From NCBI GenBank assembly GCA_934667425.1, contig CAKULV010000063.1:1-14957 (forward strand): a DNA stretch of 14,957 nt. Direction: 5' to 3'. Source of the DNA: an uncultured Kiritimatiellota bacterium. GTDB taxonomy: Bacteria; Verrucomicrobiota; Kiritimatiellia; RFP12; UBA1067. Shown here in pieces: positions 7,372 through 14,899 of this stretch. How positions within the stretch are numbered: position 1 is the first letter of the stretch; every line of letters begins with the position of its first letter. The position numbers and the translations under genes are program-made. A model generated the notes under the pieces. The model ran no database searches. It had not been told where the DNA came from and saw only the letters and a list, made by a program, of their open reading frames with translations.

Positions 7372-7791
7372 TTATTTCGCCTTGTGTTCATGGATAGCCA
7401 TGAAGGATATCTTCCAGATGCCGTTGGCGGTACATGCGTTCATAACGCGGGCAACCGCCTCGTGCCGGGCATTCTTGTCCGCACGTATGAGCACCGGGAA
7501 CTCGCCGAACTTGCGCTTGCGCTCCTTTACGCGCTGACCGATCTGCTCGGGCGTCATGGTGATGTCGCCCATGGATATGCGGCCATTGCGAGCCACATCC
7601 ACGGTCATCTGCGTAGGAGGCATCTCTTCCGGCGTAAGCTCAATGCCGTGCGTGCCGTCTTCGAGACGGATCGTCTCGTCCTTGGCGTTGCACTGAGTGA
7701 GCGTGACGACGAAGAATATGATCAGCTCGAACACCACGTCGATCATCGGCGTCATGTCGAGCTGCGGATTCTCCTGGGCTTTGCGGGCCAT
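7372..7791 (-). CDS. ExbD/TolR-family protein, first copy
   Basis: This 139-residue protein is canonical ExbD. It has a cytoplasmic tail, a membrane helix (about 14-31) with D18 in PMIDVVFEL, then a periplasmic domain. The conserved C-terminal strands are present: VLIRADKNARHEAVARVMNA (100-119), followed by GIWKISFMAI. With the TolQ/ExbB protein encoded just upstream it should form the stator-like proton channel that energises an outer-membrane process. GGGAG about 11 bases upstream marks the start, and the gap to the channel gene is 23 bp, consistent with one operon. ExbD versus TolR cannot be decided by sequence alone, because neither TonB nor TolA/TolB/Pal genes are in view. Confidence 0.93.
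   Translation of the reverse strand: MARKAQENPQLDMTPMIDVVFELIIFFVVTLTQCNAKDETIRLEDGTHGIELTPEEMPPTQMTVDVARNGRISMGDITMTPEQIGQRVKERKRKFGEFPVLIRADKNARHEAVARVMNACTANGIWKISFMAIHEHKAK
7702..7791. repeat. 90-bp direct repeat, copy 1 (5' end of the first exbD)
   Basis: This is the partner of 7268-7357, offset by 434 bp. The five mismatches cluster at the start-codon end of the block. The sharp boundary between near-identical and diverged sequence suggests a recent conversion tract or a block under strong constraint at the nucleotide level. Confidence 0.9.
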
Positions 7792-7814
7792 TGTATCTGG
7801 CTCCCTTCGAAAAC

Positions 7815-8639
7815 TTAGGCTTCAGCCGGAGCGGATTCCTCTTCCGACTCGGTGGCGATCTCGACGTTGCGGAGGTTGTTCAGAAGCTCCATCGTGACGG
7901 CCGTCATGCGGAGGATCAGCTGGGTCGCCTTGTTGCGGAGAGCGTAGAATATCGTGATGGACGGGATCGACACGCACAGGCCTGCGGCGGTGGTCCAGAG
8001 GGCCTGCCCGATCGAGTTGGCCAGCATCGAGGCGTCGCCCGCGCCGCCGGAGGCCAGGGCCTGGAATGTGAGGATCATTCCCTGCACCGTACCGAGAAGG
8101 CCGAGGGACGGACCGAGGTTGCTGCACACCGAGATCCAGTTCAGTCGCTGCATCAGCTTTTCCTGCTCAAGGTCGGAAGCCGCGGTCACGGCTTCCTGGA
8201 TCACATCGAAGCCCTCCTCAACATGCTGGAACGCCGCCCCGAGGATGTTGCTCATGCAGCTCGGTTCGCTCTTGCACGCGTCGATGGCCTTCTGCACATC
8301 GCCCTCCGCCATGGCGAGCTGGACGTTGGAGATGAGGCGCTGCGGCATCAGTTTGCCGGGCTTGATGAGCACGTAGCAATCGACCGCGAAGTAGATGGCC
8401 ATTCCAGCGTCCGCGAACAGCGCGAACCAAAGGAGCATGCCCACGATTCCCGATCCGAAGACGATATCGTAGAAGCCGCCGCCGGAATTGGTGCTCTGCT
8501 TGGACGTATCCGACTCGACGACATTGCCCTTGTCATCCGTCAGCTGCCCGTACGAAATGGTGGCCGCCACGGGAGCGCAAACGCACCCGAGGAGGATCAT
8601 CGCCGCCATTGTAGCCTTCTTCATCTTCTTCATGCTCAT
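7815..8639 (-). CDS. MotA/TolQ/ExbB proton-channel family protein
   Basis: This 274-residue protein has an extended N-terminus: a signal-like hydrophobic stretch (about 8-27, ending APVAA), then a polar segment (28-60), then the three TolQ/ExbB helices (about 63-92, 169-194, 209-235). The NLGPSLGLLGTVQGMILTF region (174-192) and the following GQALWTTAAGLCVSIPSI (211-228) are the family's pore-lining segments. The large cytoplasmic loop is between helices one and two. It would form the pentameric channel around the ExbD dimer. AAGGA seven bases upstream supports the start. The preceding 75-bp gap has a TTGACC but no convincing -10, so I infer read-through from the TPR genes. An N-terminal extension that begins like a signal peptide is seen in some ExbB-like proteins and suggests an extra periplasmic segment. 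Confidence 0.94.
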   Translation of the reverse strand: MSMKKMKKATMAAMILLGCVCAPVAATISYGQLTDDKGNVVESDTSKQSTNSGGGFYDIVFGSGIVGMLLWFALFADAGMAIYFAVDCYVLIKPGKLMPQRLISNVQLAMAEGDVQKAIDACKSEPSCMSNILGAAFQHVEEGFDVIQEAVTAASDLEQEKLMQRLNWISVCSNLGPSLGLLGTVQGMILTFQALASGGAGDASMLANSIGQALWTTAAGLCVSIPSITIFYALRNKATQLILRMTAVTMELLNNLRNVEIATESEEESAPAEA

Positions 8640-8714
8640 GATTTTTCCTTTTCTTTTTAAGATTCACAGCCTCTTTGGCCGGTCAATCTGTCGAAAAAAA
8701 CAAACGTTCAGTAA

Positions 8715-9521
8715 TCACTGCTTGGCCCAGACGCTGTTCGGGTACAGCCGCTTGAGTTCGCCACGCATCGCATCGGCGCGACCGGCCTGGCCAATCTTCT
8801 CAAAGCACTGCGCCGCCTTGGCAAGGGCCTCGGGGCGAAGCTGCTCCGCAATCTTGCCATCCGTATACATCAACGCCACACGGAGATAGCCGTCGACAAG
8901 CGCAGAGCGCAGAGATTCCGCCGACTCGCCCGAAGCGAGGATAAGGTCGCCCCGGCCAATCAGGGCCGCGCCGCTCGAATAGCGGTCGCCAGACGCTGCG
9001 GCCCTGACGAGAAGTTTCTCGAGCTGATCCTTCTTGCCCATCTTGATAAGAACCTTCCAGTAGATTGGAGCCAGCTCCCCGGAATATGCGTTCAGGGGAT
9101 CGGCCCTCACAACCGAGTTGCAGGCGTCGTAGGCCTTTTCCGCATCGCCGGACGCAAGATATGCCTCGGCAAGAAACCGCGCCGCCCGTAGATCCCACTG
9201 CAAGTGGCTGTACTGCTTCACTATCCCCTCGAAGTACTTGATGGATGCCGTCGCGCGCCCCTTCTGGACGTTGTCCACGGCCTTGTCCCAACCGGCCGGT
9301 TCCGCAATCTCCATCTCTGTCACGTCTGCGGGGGCGATCTCCGCCTCAAGCATCGCCCCATTCTGCTTGGTCGTCACAAAGTAGGTCTTTGACTTGAGGC
9401 TGTATCGCACGATGCCCTTGTGCGGGCCCTGTGCGTCAATGATCGTACCTATGATGTCTCCTGCCGCAGCGAATGCCGCCGCGGACAACGAAAGCGCAAT
9501 TGCCGCCAGAATCATTTTCAT
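8715..9521 (-). CDS. Secreted TPR protein with N-terminal beta domain
   Basis: This 268-residue protein starts with a signal peptide (about 1-20, LSLSAAAFAAAG). A short beta-rich region follows (about 21-75: GDIIGTIIDAQG, YSLKSKTYFVTT), resembling a small SH3-like fold. The rest (about 80-265) is helical with degenerate TPR units, for example AARFLAEAYLASGDAEKAYDAC (113-134) and a closing AAQCFEKIGQAGRADAMRGELKRLYP. It is probably periplasmic. The gene lies 36 bp after the large TPR gene, has AAGGAA nine bases upstream, and precedes the ExbB/ExbD genes, so it is likely an accessory protein of that system. Analogous TPR proteins accompany some TonB2-type systems. The precise role is unknown, and I do not recognise a named family. 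Confidence 0.82.
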   Translation of the reverse strand: MKMILAAIALSLSAAAFAAAGDIIGTIIDAQGPHKGIVRYSLKSKTYFVTTKQNGAMLEAEIAPADVTEMEIAEPAGWDKAVDNVQKGRATASIKYFEGIVKQYSHLQWDLRAARFLAEAYLASGDAEKAYDACNSVVRADPLNAYSGELAPIYWKVLIKMGKKDQLEKLLVRAAASGDRYSSGAALIGRGDLILASGESAESLRSALVDGYLRVALMYTDGKIAEQLRPEALAKAAQCFEKIGQAGRADAMRGELKRLYPNSVWAKQ

Positions 9522-9557
9522 CAGTCTTGTTCCTTTGCCTTTAAAACCGTCAGTTCA

Positions 9558-12500
9558 TCAAAGTTCAGCCTTGGCCTGGTTGATGCTGTTCTGCACCGAA
9601 GTCCTGGCCTTCCCATTCGGGAAGATGTCCAGATACGTCTCGCCGTACTCCACGATCCTCTGCGCGAACTCCTTCTTGTCCTCCTGTTTCGGGAGGAGCT
9701 TCGCCATGAGCGGCAACGCCGTCGCGTAGCAGCGCTCAAGGTTCTTCAGCTGCTTCGGCGTCATCTTCGAGACGGGATGCTCGTCATCCGGCTGGTGCGA
9801 CTGCAGAAACGCCTGGAAGCCGCCGACCGCAAGACGCAGGGTGGCCTCGGCCTCGGCCTTGAGCTGCATCGCCTCCTCGGCCTCCATCTTGCGCACAAGC
9901 ACATCAGACGACTCAAGCATCATCTCGTCCTCCATCTCCGGGCGGTACTGGCGAACCTTCTTGACCGCGCCAACGGCGGCGTTGAAGTACTTGGTGCGAA
10001 GATTGTTCTCGCGTTCGCGCCGGCCTTCCTCCGAAGCCACCCTCGCGAGCATCAGATACGCATCGACAACGAGTGCGTTGCGGGAGTTGCCCTCTATGAA
10101 CTTGTCCAGCGCCTCGTGCGCCTCGGCATTGCGTCCGGCGCCGAAGAGGGCCTTTGCCTCGCCAAGCTGCGCATACGCCTTCACGTAGGCCTCGTTCGGC
10201 GTACCCTTCGCGAGATCCGCGACCTTCTGGTAGATCATCTGCGCCGTGTCGTAGGCCTTGAAGTCCACAAGCGCGTCTCCGGCATCGAGGAACTGCTTCG
10301 GCGTGTAGTTGCCGGAGGTCTTGACCATCTGCTCATACTGCTCCACGGCCTCCGCCTTGCGCCCCATGTCCATGAGCGCCTTCGCGAAAAGCGGCACGGA
10401 GTTTTTCGCCTCTGCGGTGTTCGGGAAATCCTTGGCGAGTCGCGCAAAGGCCTCCTTGGACTTCGCCATGTCGCCCGACGCGGAATACACCGTGCCAAGC
10501 ATCACGAGGGCTCGCGGCGCGTACTTGCCCTTCGGGGACGATTCCATGTACGAGCCGTAGCACTTCGCGGCCTGAGCCATGAACGCCTTCTCGTCCATCT
10601 TGCCAATGGGATGCTTCAGGTGCTGCCACGTGTCGCCTTCCAGGAACTGGGCCTGCTCGCGCACCATCGCGAGCCGCTTCTTGTCTTCCGAAGACGTGAG
10701 GGCCGACTCGATGCCGGCAGACGCCTCCTTTGCGGCGCCGCGGAAATCCTTCACGGCGGAGAGCACGGAGACGGCTGCGTCCTTGCGCACTTCTGCCGCA
10801 GCCTCCGCGACAGTGTTCGTCTCCGCATCCTGATATAGCCCCAGCCCGCGATTGCGCTCGAGCATCGCGAGGGAAAGGCGGGCGTTGACGCGATCCGTCA
10901 CCATCTTCGCAGCCGCAAGGTACTGCTTGAGGTAATCGATCTGCTTGGCCACGTCACCCTCCTTGCCGTAGCATGCCGACATCATCTGAAGGGCCTGCAC
11001 CCGGTAGGTGGAATTGGAGTACTGGCTTATCACCGTGTCGAAATAGTGCAGAGCCTGATCGTAGTCTTCGGCCTTGAACGCCGCGCCTCCCAGGGACATC
11101 GCCATCTGCGCCGCCTGGTAGTGCGTGGGGTACAGGCGGAAATACGTGTCGTACAGGCGCTGGCTCTGCGCACGGCTTCCCGTGGACATCTCGCGCCCGG
11201 CAAGACGGAGGACATCGTCGCCCGCCGCCCTGACCCACTTCGGGTTCAGGCCCGAAAAGCGCTCGGCGAAATACCCTTCAACGGCATCGCAGTCCAGCCG
11301 AAGGCCCGCCTTCTCCTTTGCGTCACGGGTTTCGCGCCACGCCTCGAAGTAGGACTCGGCAAGGTGTGCCACGGCCTTCACGGAATTCTCCGTCTCGGGA
11401 TACTGGGACAGCACTTCGTGGAAAGCCTTGATTGCATCCTTCCAGCGGGCCTCGCGGTATGCGGCGTTCGCCGCCTTGAACTGCATCTTGCGGACATTGT
11501 CGATCTGCGCGGCCGTGACGTTCGTCTTGATTTCCTTCTTGTAGCGGTTTTTGACGAACTTGCGGATCGTCTCGGAAAGTTCGCCCGCCGTGGCCGCCCA
11601 GCTCGATTCGGGATACTTCACGAACACGTTGATCGCATGGTTGAACGCGCCGGAGCCGTTCCGCTTCGCACCGTTCTTCGCGCCGAAGAGGAGGTCCTTG
11701 ATCTTGTTGTCGTCGGGCTTGGGTTCCTTGAGTTCCCTCTGGACCGCGTTCCAAAGCATCTCCGCAAGCAGATATCGGCAGTTCGGCATCGGCGAGAGGC
11801 GTATCATGCCCTCCGTCCCGTCAGGGTCGAGGGACTTCAGCTGCTCGTGGATGTCCTTGAGCTGGGGGAGATATTCGTTGACCAGCTCCTGTGCCCTCGC
11901 AATGTTTCCGCGCGCCATCTCCGAATGCGCCTTGAGAGCGACGGCCTGGCCGAACCGCACGATCAAGTCGCTCATCCAGAGGATTCTGTCGGCCCGAAGC
12001 GATGCCTTCTTGATGTAGGCCTCGCGCTTCTTTGCATCCTTCTCGGTGGCGGCAAGCTGAAGGCAGAGCTCCGCCTCCTCCACGCCGAACGTGGCCCACC
12101 TGTCATCCTTGAGCGGAAGCTTGAGCAGACCGTCATACACGGCGATCGCCTGGTCGAACTTCTTCTCCAGCCGCAGGATCTGTATCCACGTGTACGCGGC
12201 CTCCTCGTAGAAATCCATGAGTTCCTTCGTTGGCACCGGCACCGACTTGAAGAACTCGCTGTACAGCTTGCGACACTCCGGCAACTTCTGCCTCGCATAA
12301 TAGGCGTTAGCCATGGCGATGCTCAAGGCCCAGTATTCCGGCGAACCCTTCTTCTTCTTGGCGAGCACGCCCTGCACCTTGTCGAAATGGCCGAGGCGGA
12401 GATCGCCCTCCTGCTCCAGCACCTCGAGGCGGGCTGACATCACGGGCCACTTCTCCCTGGCCCTCGCGATGACCATGGACGCCATATCCGGCATGTTGGC

Positions 12501-12680
12501 CTCGATCAGGGCCTTGATGAACGCGCACTCGTCATCCATCTTGGCCTTCTCCGCCGCAGGGATAGTCTCCACGGCGGGCTTGTTGTCGTCCTCCGCTGCG
12601 GCATCCGCCGCCCGCACCACGACAACACCCGCAAACGCAAACGCCGCGAGAGCGGAAACTGTAAATCTATGAAAACTCAT
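9558..12680 (-). CDS. Large secreted TPR-repeat protein
   Basis: From the ATG at 12678-12680 the protein has 1040 residues and opens with a good signal peptide (MSFHRFTVSALAAFAFAGVV, then VRAADA). Nearly all the rest is TPR-like helical repeats. Clear units have the pattern 'x-A-x-x-Y-x-x-A-x-x-x-Y-P-x-(T/S)-x-x-A', such as FHEVLSQYPETENSVKAVAH, YFDTVISQYSNSTYRVQALQ and FARLAKDFPNTAEAKNSVPL. It ends with a YGETYLDIFPNGKA unit. This style resembles the outer-membrane BamD/YbgF/CpoB repeats and suggests a periplasmic scaffold. I do not recognise a named family. Two starts are possible. The frame is open back to 12746, and an ATG at 12729-12731 has an excellent Shine-Dalgarno (GGTGGAG, 12738-12744, six-base spacing). 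That start would give a signal peptide with a 17-residue N-terminal extension. I chose 12680 because a strong promoter places its transcription start at about that codon. Confidence 0.85.
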   Translation of the reverse strand: MSFHRFTVSALAAFAFAGVVVVRAADAAAEDDNKPAVETIPAAEKAKMDDECAFIKALIEANMPDMASMVIARAREKWPVMSARLEVLEQEGDLRLGHFDKVQGVLAKKKKGSPEYWALSIAMANAYYARQKLPECRKLYSEFFKSVPVPTKELMDFYEEAAYTWIQILRLEKKFDQAIAVYDGLLKLPLKDDRWATFGVEEAELCLQLAATEKDAKKREAYIKKASLRADRILWMSDLIVRFGQAVALKAHSEMARGNIARAQELVNEYLPQLKDIHEQLKSLDPDGTEGMIRLSPMPNCRYLLAEMLWNAVQRELKEPKPDDNKIKDLLFGAKNGAKRNGSGAFNHAINVFVKYPESSWAATAGELSETIRKFVKNRYKKEIKTNVTAAQIDNVRKMQFKAANAAYREARWKDAIKAFHEVLSQYPETENSVKAVAHLAESYFEAWRETRDAKEKAGLRLDCDAVEGYFAERFSGLNPKWVRAAGDDVLRLAGREMSTGSRAQSQRLYDTYFRLYPTHYQAAQMAMSLGGAAFKAEDYDQALHYFDTVISQYSNSTYRVQALQMMSACYGKEGDVAKQIDYLKQYLAAAKMVTDRVNARLSLAMLERNRGLGLYQDAETNTVAEAAAEVRKDAAVSVLSAVKDFRGAAKEASAGIESALTSSEDKKRLAMVREQAQFLEGDTWQHLKHPIGKMDEKAFMAQAAKCYGSYMESSPKGKYAPRALVMLGTVYSASGDMAKSKEAFARLAKDFPNTAEAKNSVPLFAKALMDMGRKAEAVEQYEQMVKTSGNYTPKQFLDAGDALVDFKAYDTAQMIYQKVADLAKGTPNEAYVKAYAQLGEAKALFGAGRNAEAHEALDKFIEGNSRNALVVDAYLMLARVASEEGRRERENNLRTKYFNAAVGAVKKVRQYRPEMEDEMMLESSDVLVRKMEAEEAMQLKAEAEATLRLAVGGFQAFLQSHQPDDEHPVSKMTPKQLKNLERCYATALPLMAKLLPKQEDKKEFAQRIVEYGETYLDIFPNGKARTSVQNSINQAKAEL

Positions 12681-12687
12681 GTGCTGC

Positions 12688-12716
12688 ATTATACGATAAA
12701 CCATTTCTCTGCGCAA
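12688..12716 (-). promoter_or_regulatory. Sigma70-type promoter of the large TPR gene
   Basis: On the minus strand TTGCGC (12711-12716) and TATAAT (12688-12693) are separated by 17 bases. Only seven bases lie between TATAAT and the ATG at 12680, so transcription should begin at or within about two bases of the start codon, with no room for a Shine-Dalgarno. This promoter probably drives the TPR-exbB-exbD-exbD-permease operon. Confidence 0.7.
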
Positions 12717-12771
12717 GGGGTGTGTTTTCATAAAAATCTCCACCATATTTTGTCCTTGTGCGTGAAGCGAC

Positions 12772-13545
12772 TCAGAAGACGATCGCCACGTCGGGGAGCG
12801 CCTTGCGTACGCGCTGCATCTCTTCCCTCGATACCGGACAAGAGCTCAATGCAAGGAAATCAAGCCTCTTCCAGCCTGACAGATCCGAAGGCAACCTTGA
12901 TATGCGGGTTCCGCACAGCGATACGCCACGAAGCCTTGGCAGGGACACGAGCCATTCCGGCACCTCCGATATCGGGTTGCCGTCAAGGGATATGTCCTCT
13001 ATCATCGGCCACTCCTTCACGACCTCCGGCACTGCGGCTAGCGCATTCCTGCACAGGTAGATCCGGCGCAGGTCCTTAAGCGCGGATAGCTCGCGCGGCA
13101 CGGCCTTTATCCTGTTGCCGTTGAGCCTGAGCCACTTGAGCCTGGTGAGCGACGAAATGCCCGCCGGTATCTCCGTGATCGCGTTGTCGTCGAGGTTGAG
13201 ATAGTCGAGCGTATCTGCCCAGCAAGAGAAATCAGGGATGCGTTCCATTCCGTTCCGACAGAAATAGAACTCCTTCAGACCCTTGAGGCCAAAGGCCGCA
13301 GCTGGCACTTCTTTCGTCCCCCGCTCCGACAGGTCTATCATCTTGATCGAATCAAGCCCCGTCAAGTGCGATGCCGACAATTCGCCCCTGTCGCCACGAA
13401 GAATGACTCGCACGATGCCAGCCCGGTTAGTCTCGGCCAAGGGCCGAAGCCCAATCACCGTAGGGACATCCTCCGGCTTGCCCTTGTTGTCGAAGCATCC
13501 GGCACACGCGATCGCCGCCAGACAAATTACAATCCACCTGTTCAT
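12772..13545 (-). CDS. Leucine-rich-repeat lipoprotein
   Basis: From the ATG at 13543-13545 the protein has 257 residues. It begins with a lipoprotein-type signal (MNRWIVICLAAIACAGC), with C17 (preceded by A-G) or C14 as the lipidated cysteine. Residues from about 64 to 250 form about eight leucine-rich repeats of roughly 23 residues with the pattern LxxLxLxxNxIxxIPxxL; clear units are LDYLNLDDNAITEIPAGISS (113-132) and LKWLRLNGNRIKAVPRELSA (136-155). Such proteins are usually membrane-anchored binding surfaces; the ligand is unknown. The frame extends upstream to a TTG at 13591-13593, but that would place the signal peptide behind a polar leader and overlap the promoter, so I reject it. It is a probable single-gene unit, 91 bp from the large TPR gene and without a visible terminator. 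Confidence 0.83.
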   Translation of the reverse strand: MNRWIVICLAAIACAGCFDNKGKPEDVPTVIGLRPLAETNRAGIVRVILRGDRGELSASHLTGLDSIKMIDLSERGTKEVPAAAFGLKGLKEFYFCRNGMERIPDFSCWADTLDYLNLDDNAITEIPAGISSLTRLKWLRLNGNRIKAVPRELSALKDLRRIYLCRNALAAVPEVVKEWPMIEDISLDGNPISEVPEWLVSLPRLRGVSLCGTRISRLPSDLSGWKRLDFLALSSCPVSREEMQRVRKALPDVAIVF

Positions 13546-13552
13546 GTCCGCA

Positions 13553-13561
13553 ATTATACCA
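13553..13561 (-). promoter_or_regulatory. Extended -10 promoter of the LRR lipoprotein gene
   Basis: On the minus strand TGGTATAAT (13553-13561) is a consensus -10 with the TGn extension. No -35 hexamer is recognisable at 16-18 bases, as is usual for extended -10 promoters. Exactly seven bases separate TATAAT from the ATG, the same layout as the large TPR gene, so a leaderless transcript is predicted. Confidence 0.6.
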
Positions 13562-13627
13562 CACTTCCGCCATGATGCGACCGTATCGCCCAACCAACTC
13601 GATGGATGCAGAATGCCTGGCTGCCTA

Positions 13628-14761
13628 TTATTTCGCGGCGTCGAAGTGACGGGCGATGGCGTCGTAGCCGAGCATCATGCGCTCCGGGAGCTTGCCGTAC
13701 AGCCTGTAGTAATCCGCCACCACGGGGAGGCAGCGCGCCTTCCACTTGGCCGCCGTGTTGAGGGCGATGGATTCAAGCTTGTGGTGGGCGAACGGGTTGG
13801 CGAAACGCTCGAGAACGGATTCCGCGTAGTCTATCTTCTCCGTATTGGGCAGATCGATCGTCGGGAATATCTCATCGAAGATTACCTTGCGGAGGAAGAG
13901 GTTCAGTTCCTTGTCCTCTATGCACTGTGCGACCTCCGTGAAGCCCCGTTCGAGGCCGAGGTACACGAGCGTGGTGTGCGCCGCGTTGAGGAAGCGCACC
14001 TTGCGTGTGCGGTACGGCTGCATGTCCTGCGTATACACCACGTTGATGCCGGCGGCCTTGAGGGGAAGTTCGGCCTCCAGGTCAAAGTCGGCGGGATGCT
14101 CGATCACAAAGAAGTGGAACGGTTCGCCACACACGAGAACCTCATCCTTCTCGCCAAGCTGCGCCGCGTAGCGCCCGGCAGATTCAGGGTCGGGACGGCC
14201 AGCGACGATGCGGTCGACGAGCGTCGAGCAGAACACGCACTCGTCGTCAAGCCACTTCAGGATGGCGGGATCCTCTATGTACTTCTTCGTGCAGGCCTTG
14301 AGCTTGTCGCCGTTATGCTCGATGAGTTCGCAGGGGATGAACACGAAGCCCGGCAGCTTCGCAGCGTAACGTGCAGTGACGAGGCGGGCTATCTTCGCAG
14401 GGAACGTATCCACGCCCTTCACGTACTGTATGCCGGCCTCGGTCGTGTTGGACACCACGAACCGGATCGACGGATCAGTTGCGTACTTCTCAAGGTTCTG
14501 CGAGACATCGACCCCCTTCACGCACTTGATCTCCTCGATCTCCTCGACAGTGCGGTTGTTCACAAGTCCGCGAAGGCATGTATGGTACTTGCCGCCACGC
14601 TCGTTCAATATGCGCGAAGGCGTGGAGAGTTCGACGCCGATCGGCTGGATAATCTGCACCGCCCCGTTGAAGCCGGCCTTGTCATTCATCCGCTGCACCA
14701 TCCAATCGATGAAGCACCTCAAGAAATTGCCTTCGCCAAACTGCAGAACCTTTGTTTCCAT
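13628..14761 (-). CDS. uxaB: Tagaturonate reductase (altronate oxidoreductase), short form
   Basis: This 377-residue protein belongs to the polyol-specific long-chain (mannitol) dehydrogenase family and resembles UxaB throughout. It shows the NAD-binding start QFGEGNFLRCFIDW (7-20), SNTTEAGI (104-111), FIPCELIEHNGD (141-152), FCSTLVDRIVAGRP (177-190) and the catalytic K254-x4-N259-x2-H262 in RKVRFLNAAH. It reduces tagaturonate to altronate in galacturonate catabolism; fructuronate reductase (UxuB) is possible but fits less well. The E. coli enzyme has about 480 residues; this one stops near KLPERMMLGYDAIARHFDAA, about 100 short, with no continuation in other frames after the stop. The start METKVLQ is chosen by TAAGGA about ten bases upstream. 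The frame extends to 14908, but that part overlaps the promoter. No other uronate gene is adjacent. Confidence 0.87.
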   Translation of the reverse strand: METKVLQFGEGNFLRCFIDWMVQRMNDKAGFNGAVQIIQPIGVELSTPSRILNERGGKYHTCLRGLVNNRTVEEIEEIKCVKGVDVSQNLEKYATDPSIRFVVSNTTEAGIQYVKGVDTFPAKIARLVTARYAAKLPGFVFIPCELIEHNGDKLKACTKKYIEDPAILKWLDDECVFCSTLVDRIVAGRPDPESAGRYAAQLGEKDEVLVCGEPFHFFVIEHPADFDLEAELPLKAAGINVVYTQDMQPYRTRKVRFLNAAHTTLVYLGLERGFTEVAQCIEDKELNLFLRKVIFDEIFPTIDLPNTEKIDYAESVLERFANPFAHHKLESIALNTAAKWKARCLPVVADYYRLYGKLPERMMLGYDAIARHFDAAK

Positions 14762-14792
14762 GTCTTTTACATTCCTTACTTTGCCTTGCCGA

Positions 14793-14813
14793 TTCACTAC
14801 TCTCCGTAATGAA
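14793..14813 (-). promoter_or_regulatory. Leader hairpin with GGA loop upstream of uxaB
   Basis: In the predicted mRNA TTCATTAC and GTAGTGAA form an eight-pair stem (one G-U) with the loop GGAGA. A second GGA lies in the Shine-Dalgarno (TAAGGAATG) about 25 bases downstream. A hairpin-loop GGA plus a GGA in the ribosome site is the arrangement used by CsrA/RsmA, but no CsrA gene is visible here, so regulation is inference. Confidence 0.4.
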
Positions 14814-14827
14814 AAAAATTGGAGCAT

Positions 14828-14857
14828 AGTATACTCTTTACCCATCCCGGCAGTCAA
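14828..14857 (-). promoter_or_regulatory. Sigma70-type promoter of uxaB
   Basis: On the minus strand TTGACT (14852-14857) and TATACT (14828-14833) are spaced by 18 bases. Transcription should start near 14821, giving a leader of about 60 bases that contains the hairpin and the Shine-Dalgarno. Confidence 0.72.
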
Positions 14858-14893
14858 CCGTTTCGAAGGGGCGCCCTTATTTCCGCAGTTCGT

Positions 14894-14899
14894 TATAAT
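14894..14899 (+). promoter_or_regulatory. Possible divergent -10 element
   Basis: TATAAT occurs on the plus strand followed by AGTGGACA, similar to the sequence after the -10 of the LRR gene (TGCGGACA). No -35 is recognisable, and only 58 bases remain before the edge. They contain AAGGAT and a GTG (14939-14941) that opens a short frame, so a divergent gene off the right edge is possible. The remaining bases of 14858-14957 show nothing else I can support. Confidence 0.25.

Noticed and set aside
8640..8714. TTGACC in the gap before the ExbB gene as a -35 element
   Set aside because: No acceptable -10 lies 16-18 bases downstream.
9420..12437. Long plus-strand open frames (463 and 472 codons) opposite the large TPR gene
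   Set aside because: They show an antisense composition rich in R, L, H and V without domains, and the TPR repeats on the minus strand explain the region.
13283..14809. 508-codon plus-strand open frame across the LRR and uxaB genes
   Set aside because: It crosses two minus-strand genes and their promoters and has no recognisable domain; the UxaB motifs fix the true frame.
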